Shown here: piece by piece, positions 60,235-64,000 of the stretch
How the letters are laid out: each line of letters starts with the position of its first letter
Position numbering within the stretch: the stretch's first letter is position 1
Source of the DNA: Paenibacillus algorifonticola
GTDB lineage: Bacteria > Bacillota > Bacilli > Paenibacillales > Paenibacillaceae
DNA: 64,000 nucleotides
Direction: 5' to 3'
NCBI RefSeq assembly: GCF_000971975.1
Contig: NZ_LAQO01000001.1
Location: 248,001 to 312,000, forward strand
The notes under the pieces: generated by a model
Databases searched by the model: none
Seen by the model: the letters and a program-made list of their open reading frames with translations, nothing else
Told to the model about the DNA's origin: nothing
Program-made: the position numbers and the translations under genes

Positions 60235-61773
60235 CTAAAAAGTAGCTTGCAAAATATGATCGACGCTAATTTCTGAGCGCTGGCTCAGCTCCTTCACCAG
60301 CCGTCCTTTGGACAGCACCAGCACGCGGTTGCTTACCGCAATAACCTCCTCCAGCTCCGAGGAAATAATTACAATCGCCATGCCTTCGTTTGCAAGCTGG
60401 CGCAAAATTTTCAGCACCTCAACCTTGACGCCAATATCAATGCCGCGGGTAGGCTCATCGACAATGAGCACCTTCGGGCGCAAATTGCATACTTTCGCAA
60501 GCAGCACCTTTTGCTGGTTGCCTCCTGAGAGATTGCGGCAAAGCGTATGAATAGGGCGGGTGAGGCCAAACCTTTTGCTAAGTCCGTCTGCGATATGGCC
60601 TGCCTTTGCCTTGCGGTAAAAGCCCAGCTTCTTGACTTGGCTGAAGTTGACCATGTTGATATTGTCCTCGCAGGACATTCCGAGCACCAGCCCCTGATGC
60701 TTGCGATCCTCCGGCGCCAAGGCAATGCCAAGGCTCATCGGATAGCCAGGCTCGCGCGGCCATTTGACCTGCTTTCCTTCGATCCACAGGCTTCCGGTCG
60801 ATTTGGGCTCAAGGCCGGCCAGCGCCCGTACGAGCGTCGTCCGCCCCGAGCCTACCAACCCGCCGATGCCAACGATTTCGCCGGCATGAAGCGTAATAGC
60901 AATATCCTCGATTGCGCCCGGCACGGTCACCCCGGTTGCCCGGAGCAGCTCTGGGCCGGGAGCGGCATCCTCATGCCTGGTTTCCTGCGTAACTCTGACG
61001 ATTTCCTCCGCCACCTCTGCGCCAAGCATCGAAGACACCAGCTTGTCCTTCGTCCAATAGGCACGCGGCTGGGTTACAATCTTTTCCCCATTGCGCAAAA
61101 TCGTCACGCTGTCACTAAGCTCCAGCACTTCATCGAGATGATGGCTCACATAAATGATCGTAATGCCGCCCGCTTGCAGCGTCTTAATCGTTTTCAGCAG
61201 TGACTTGCGCTCAGGGGGAGCGAGCGAAGCCGTCGGTTCATCCAAGATCAGGATTCCCGCATCCAGCTGCAAGCCCCGCATAATTTCCAGCATTTGCTGA
61301 TCAGCAATCGACATATTCCCCGCCCGCTGGAGCGGTGAAATGTTCACGCCCATCAATGCGCAAAGCTCCATATAGCGCTTTGTCATCCGCTTGCGGGAAA
61401 TAAAGCCTTTGACTGACAAGAGCTGTCCAAGAAAAACATTTTCCAGCGCGCTCAGATTAGGGGCTATCGTCAGCTCCTGATAAATCGTCGCGACACCGAG
61501 CTTGCGCGAGGACCTTGGGTCGCCGTAATGCAGCTCGCTGCCAAATATGCGGACACTTCCCTCGCTCGGAGCTGTCCGGCCGGACAAAATGCCAAGCAGC
61601 GTCGATTTTCCCGCTCCATTTTGTCCAACCAGTGAATGAATCTCTCCACGCTGAATGTCGATATTTACCCCATTCAGAGCGCGAAAGCCTCCATAGGACT
61701 TAATAAGCTCCGATATTTCAATCGCCATTTCCTTCTTTACCGGCGCCGCCTCTGCCACAGCTCCTCCACTCAT
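60235..61773 (-). CDS. RbsA-type ABC transporter ATP-binding protein (two ATPase domains)
   Basis: A 512-residue tandem ATPase. Domain 1: Walker A VGQNGAGKSTLL, signature MSIADQQM, Walker B ILILDEPTAS. Domain 2: degenerate Walker A VGSGRTTLVRAL, signature LSGGNQQKV, Walker B VLIVDEPTRGID. This asymmetry is normal for RbsA/MglA proteins. ATG 61773 has GGAGGAG about 9 nt upstream. Energises the adjacent permease. Confidence 0.94.
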   Translation of the reverse strand: MSGGAVAEAAPVKKEMAIEISELIKSYGGFRALNGVNIDIQRGEIHSLVGQNGAGKSTLLGILSGRTAPSEGSVRIFGSELHYGDPRSSRKLGVATIYQELTIAPNLSALENVFLGQLLSVKGFISRKRMTKRYMELCALMGVNISPLQRAGNMSIADQQMLEIMRGLQLDAGILILDEPTASLAPPERKSLLKTIKTLQAGGITIIYVSHHLDEVLELSDSVTILRNGEKIVTQPRAYWTKDKLVSSMLGAEVAEEIVRVTQETRHEDAAPGPELLRATGVTVPGAIEDIAITLHAGEIVGIGGLVGSGRTTLVRALAGLEPKSTGSLWIEGKQVKWPREPGYPMSLGIALAPEDRKHQGLVLGMSCEDNINMVNFSQVKKLGFYRKAKAGHIADGLSKRFGLTRPIHTLCRNLSGGNQQKVLLAKVCNLRPKVLIVDEPTRGIDIGVKVEVLKILRQLANEGMAIVIISSELEEVIAVSNRVLVLSKGRLVKELSQRSEISVDHILQATF

Positions 61774-61791
61774 TCGCAATCTCTCCTCCGC

Positions 61792-62832
61792 TTAATATTC
61801 AGGCAATCCTTTAGCTGTAAAATCAGCCATGTTGTCCTTGTAGACGAACGGTGTGCCGGGGAGAATCGGATCTTTGGTCAGATCGATATATTTCTCTACT
61901 TCCTTGCCATTGAACGAATCATACAGCGCCTGAATCGCATGCTGAACCTCTTCCACTGGAAGCATGACAACCGTCGATTTGATTTTGCCGGAGCTTACCG
62001 AATCAAAGGCCCATTTGTCTCCGCCGAAATCGTAGACCGCTACATCATCCCGTTTGGCCGCATCAATCGCTTTAACGACGCCGACGGTCATTCCGGAATA
62101 GTTGGAGAAAATAACGTCAAGATTTTTATTGGCCTGCAAAATATTTTGCGCCACTTGGAACGCCTCGTTCGCCGTATAAGTCGTCGCGTGCATGCCGATG
62201 AGCTTCCACTCCGGGTGGTTCGGCAGCTCGCTGTCGAAGGCAGCCTTCATGCTCAGGTACGGACCGCCAGTTGCCGGGCCGCCAATGACGGCGATTGTGC
62301 CTCCTTCCGGCTTGTCACTGAATATTTTATTCACGATTTCTTTATAAACGTTGACTTCCTGTCCGCCCACATAAGTCAGCGTACCTTCCTGCCAATCCGG
62401 CGATCCGCACAGCGTTGCATTGATGATGGCTACCGCCACGCCTTTGGCCGGCACATCCTTGGACAACACCTTACAGAGCTGGTTGCCATCGACCGGCTCC
62501 ACGACGAACCCTTTATATTTCCCGGTTGTCACCGCATTTTGAATTTGATTGAGCTGCGTCAGCGGATCAAAGCGTCCATCGAATGTATCAATTTCGAATC
62601 CGAGCTCCTTCGCTTTGGATTCTGCTGCCTCCAGCCCTTTTTGAAGATACGCATTTGAGGCCCCAGCGGAAAAATATGCAATTTTCCCCGCTCCGCCCGC
62701 TCCCTCTGACGAGCCGGATGGCTCGGATGAAGCGGCGCCTGGGCTCGAGCTGTTTCCGCTGCATGCGGAGGTTGCAAAAACAAGGACAAGAAGGGCTATG
62801 CCTGCTATCATGTGCGCGGATAAACGTTTCAT
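61792..62832 (-). CDS. Periplasmic-type sugar-binding lipoprotein of the ABC transporter
   Basis: A 346-residue lipoprotein with lipobox TSAC (Cys24) and a Ser/Gly-rich linker, then a type-I periplasmic-binding fold: IAYFSAGASNAYLQKGLEAA, KGFVVEPVDGNQLCKVL, VIFSNYSGMTVGVVKAID. This is the RbsB-like solute receptor. The ligand pocket residues cannot be assigned to a known sugar; given the operon an amino alcohol derivative or glycoside is possible. ATG 62832 has AAGGGAGAGG. Confidence 0.92.
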   Translation of the reverse strand: MKRLSAHMIAGIALLVLVFATSACSGNSSSPGAASSEPSGSSEGAGGAGKIAYFSAGASNAYLQKGLEAAESKAKELGFEIDTFDGRFDPLTQLNQIQNAVTTGKYKGFVVEPVDGNQLCKVLSKDVPAKGVAVAIINATLCGSPDWQEGTLTYVGGQEVNVYKEIVNKIFSDKPEGGTIAVIGGPATGGPYLSMKAAFDSELPNHPEWKLIGMHATTYTANEAFQVAQNILQANKNLDVIFSNYSGMTVGVVKAIDAAKRDDVAVYDFGGDKWAFDSVSSGKIKSTVVMLPVEEVQHAIQALYDSFNGKEVEKYIDLTKDPILPGTPFVYKDNMADFTAKGLPEY

Positions 62833-62859
62833 TTAAAATCCTCTCCCTTTTCTCATGAG

Positions 62860-63744
62860 TTAGTTGGAACGTTCCTGTGTATACGGAGCATGGTTGGCGT
62901 ACATTCCGCTTTTGCGAATGCGGTCATTGTAGGTCGTCGCCGCGCCAGTCTTGCGATTCTCATAAAGCGCATCCAGGTTGACGGTTCCGGTTATGACGGT
63001 CTGTACATTCGTATCCGCTTCAACGGCTATGCCGTTTGCCGTCCACGGCGTGTCGCATGGCGTCAATATCGCGGAGCGGCCATAACCGCTGTCAATCGGC
63101 TTGCCGATGTCACAAATCGTCGGGCAATGCACGACATAAATCTGATTTTCGATGCTGCGGGACTGCGCGCAATGGCGAACCCGCCAAAAACCGAACTCCG
63201 TGTACGTATAGGACGGACAAAATACGATATCTGCTCCCTGTCTGCTCAAAATATGGGCGACCTCAGGAATTTCTGCCTCATAGCAAATCGCAATGCCAAT
63301 GCGGGCCGGACCAATGTCAAAGACGTTCAGCTCCTCGCCCTCCCTCGTCTTCCACTTGCCCTCAGCGGGAAAAATATGCGATTTCTTATGCTCCGCCATA
63401 TCGCCATTCGGCTGAAAGATCGTGCTTACATTAAAATAATCCTCGCCTCGCTTTTCCAAATGCGAACCGGCGACAATAATTTGCCCCCGCTGCGCCGCCA
63501 GGTCTGCGAATAGCTTCTTGAAAGGATCGGTGAATTGGTCCAGCCTCATCATCGCTGACGGTCCAGCTGTCTCCCAATCGGGGAATGAGGTCAGCAGGCC
63601 GACCGTAAACAGCTCAGGGAACAGCACATAATCGGAATCCAGCGGCACATCCTCCATCAGTCCGCGAACCTGCCGCTCAAAGTCTTCAAAGCCGGCTACA
63701 CGCTCGGCGCGGAACTGAACAGCGGAAATACGAATGTTTGTCAT
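62860..63744 (-). CDS. Carbon-nitrogen hydrolase (nitrilase superfamily amidase)
   Basis: A 294-residue enzyme with the Glu-Lys-Cys triad: Glu44 in LFPELFTVGL, Lys120 or 121 in EHKKSHIFPAEG, and Cys154 in AICYEAEIPE. The superfamily splits amides and nitriles; the position at the head of an ethanolamine operon suggests release of ethanolamine, or of an amine precursor, from an amide. ATG 63744 has AGGAGG. Starts 35 nt after the deacetylase gene. Confidence 0.9.
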   Translation of the reverse strand: MTNIRISAVQFRAERVAGFEDFERQVRGLMEDVPLDSDYVLFPELFTVGLLTSFPDWETAGPSAMMRLDQFTDPFKKLFADLAAQRGQIIVAGSHLEKRGEDYFNVSTIFQPNGDMAEHKKSHIFPAEGKWKTREGEELNVFDIGPARIGIAICYEAEIPEVAHILSRQGADIVFCPSYTYTEFGFWRVRHCAQSRSIENQIYVVHCPTICDIGKPIDSGYGRSAILTPCDTPWTANGIAVEADTNVQTVITGTVNLDALYENRKTGAATTYNDRIRKSGMYANHAPYTQERSN

Positions 63745-63778
63745 AGTTGCCTCCTATTTAATCAGTGTAGACTCCGTT

Positions 63779-64000
63779 TTATGAGCTGCTGGCGTCTGCC
63801 TCGTTATCGGTATAGGCATCGTAAATTTCACCTAGCGTCGCGAACCAGGCTCCACGCGATTCCATATGCTGAATCAGCTTCTCCAGCATTTGAATGTTAT
63901 GCGCCCGGCCAATCGTCTGCGGATGTGTCGTCAGCACATAACATGCGCCCTCTTCATGGTCACAAGCATAGTCAAAAATATCTCTCCACCGCTCGAATAC
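63779..64000 (-). CDS. Polysaccharide deacetylase family protein, C-terminal part only
   Basis: The last 73 codons of a gene that runs off the window. The text WRDIFDYACDHEEGACYVLT and HPQTIGRAHNIQMLEKLIQH, then SRGAWFATLGEIYDAYTD is the C-terminal end of PuuE/allantoinase-like polysaccharide deacetylases (metal-dependent amidohydrolysis). Probably the upstream member of the operon with the amidase gene. The N-terminal catalytic residues are outside the window. Confidence 0.8.
   Translation of the reverse strand, partial: VFERWRDIFDYACDHEEGACYVLTTHPQTIGRAHNIQMLEKLIQHMESRGAWFATLGEIYDAYTDNEADASSS

Noticed and set aside
61636-62658. 340-codon plus-strand frame opposite the ABC transporter genes
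   Set aside because: Antisense shadow crossing the junction of two identified genes.
53422-64000. Cobalamin riboswitch for the eut operon
   Set aside because: No B12-box-like leader was seen before any gene in the visible part; the true operon leader is beyond the window edge.
1-64000. CRISPR arrays, tRNA or rRNA genes, intact IS elements
   Set aside because: No regularly spaced repeats, cloverleaf-like segments or transposase frames were noticed.

Overview
The window looks like chromosomal DNA of a Paenibacillus-type, endospore-forming Firmicute of moderate G+C content. The reasons are strong GGAGG-type ribosome binding sites, a Ger spore-germinant receptor operon, exosporium-type proteins (BclA C-terminal domain, DUF4183), a Bacillus-type mannitol PTS operon with MtlR, and several hemicellulose glycosidases. 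I saw no rRNA or tRNA gene, no CRISPR array and no intact insertion sequence. All names are from reading the sequence; no database search was possible.

Layout. 1-8600: mostly small minus-strand housekeeping and stress genes (a broken GGDEF gene, small Fe-S-type proteins, a DUF1232 protein, M14 peptidase, glutamate racemase, YtxH/DUF948 pair, a SufR-like regulator, a CuA protein, a holin-like protein). 8700-15200: a ger operon with three GerB permeases, GerA, GerC and a small D-type protein. 15300-21420: a frameshifted AraC regulator, GH42 beta-galactosidase, GH43-type glycosidase and GH51 arabinofuranosidase. 21670-25830: MarR regulator with a heterodimeric ABC exporter. 26200-30430: NlpC/P60 protein, manganese pyrophosphatase, HAD phosphatase, two tiny genes and a CatE-like dioxygenase. 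30540-39990: GT39 glycosyltransferase, a two-component system, a purple-acid-phosphatase-like enzyme and a VTC-DUF4956-CotH operon preceded by a PhoP-box-like repeat. 40130-42510: a decaying MarR/epoxide hydrolase pair of foreign appearance and two exosporium-type genes. 43490-50880: mtlA-mtlR-mtlF-mtlD-ptsI-ptsH. 50990-53130: a second two-component system. 53420-64000: a long minus-strand operon (deacetylase, carbon-nitrogen hydrolase, RbsABC-type transporter, SDR, malic enzyme, eutA-eutB-eutC).

The most interesting items are: (i) a dispersed repeat of about 100 bp made of two adjacent palindromes, present three times, with stem sequences that differ between copies but stay complementary; (ii) a possible phosphate/polyphosphate locus (VTC, DUF4956, CotH, purple acid phosphatase) with a perfect TTTACA-N5-TTTACA direct repeat in the shared intergenic region; (iii) an ethanolamine ammonia-lyase operon without microcompartment genes, coupled to a sugar-type ABC importer, an amidase and malic enzyme; (iv) a 22-codon ORF overlapping a 54-codon membrane-protein gene, divergent from a CatE-like gene and sharing dyad boxes with it.

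Five genes (GGDEF, AraC, epoxide hydrolase, mtlR start, eutA) show frame breaks. Only the GGDEF case (a 16-bp tandem duplication) and the epoxide hydrolase (internal deletion plus frameshift) look clearly like real decay. The others could be single-base assembly errors and should be checked against reads.
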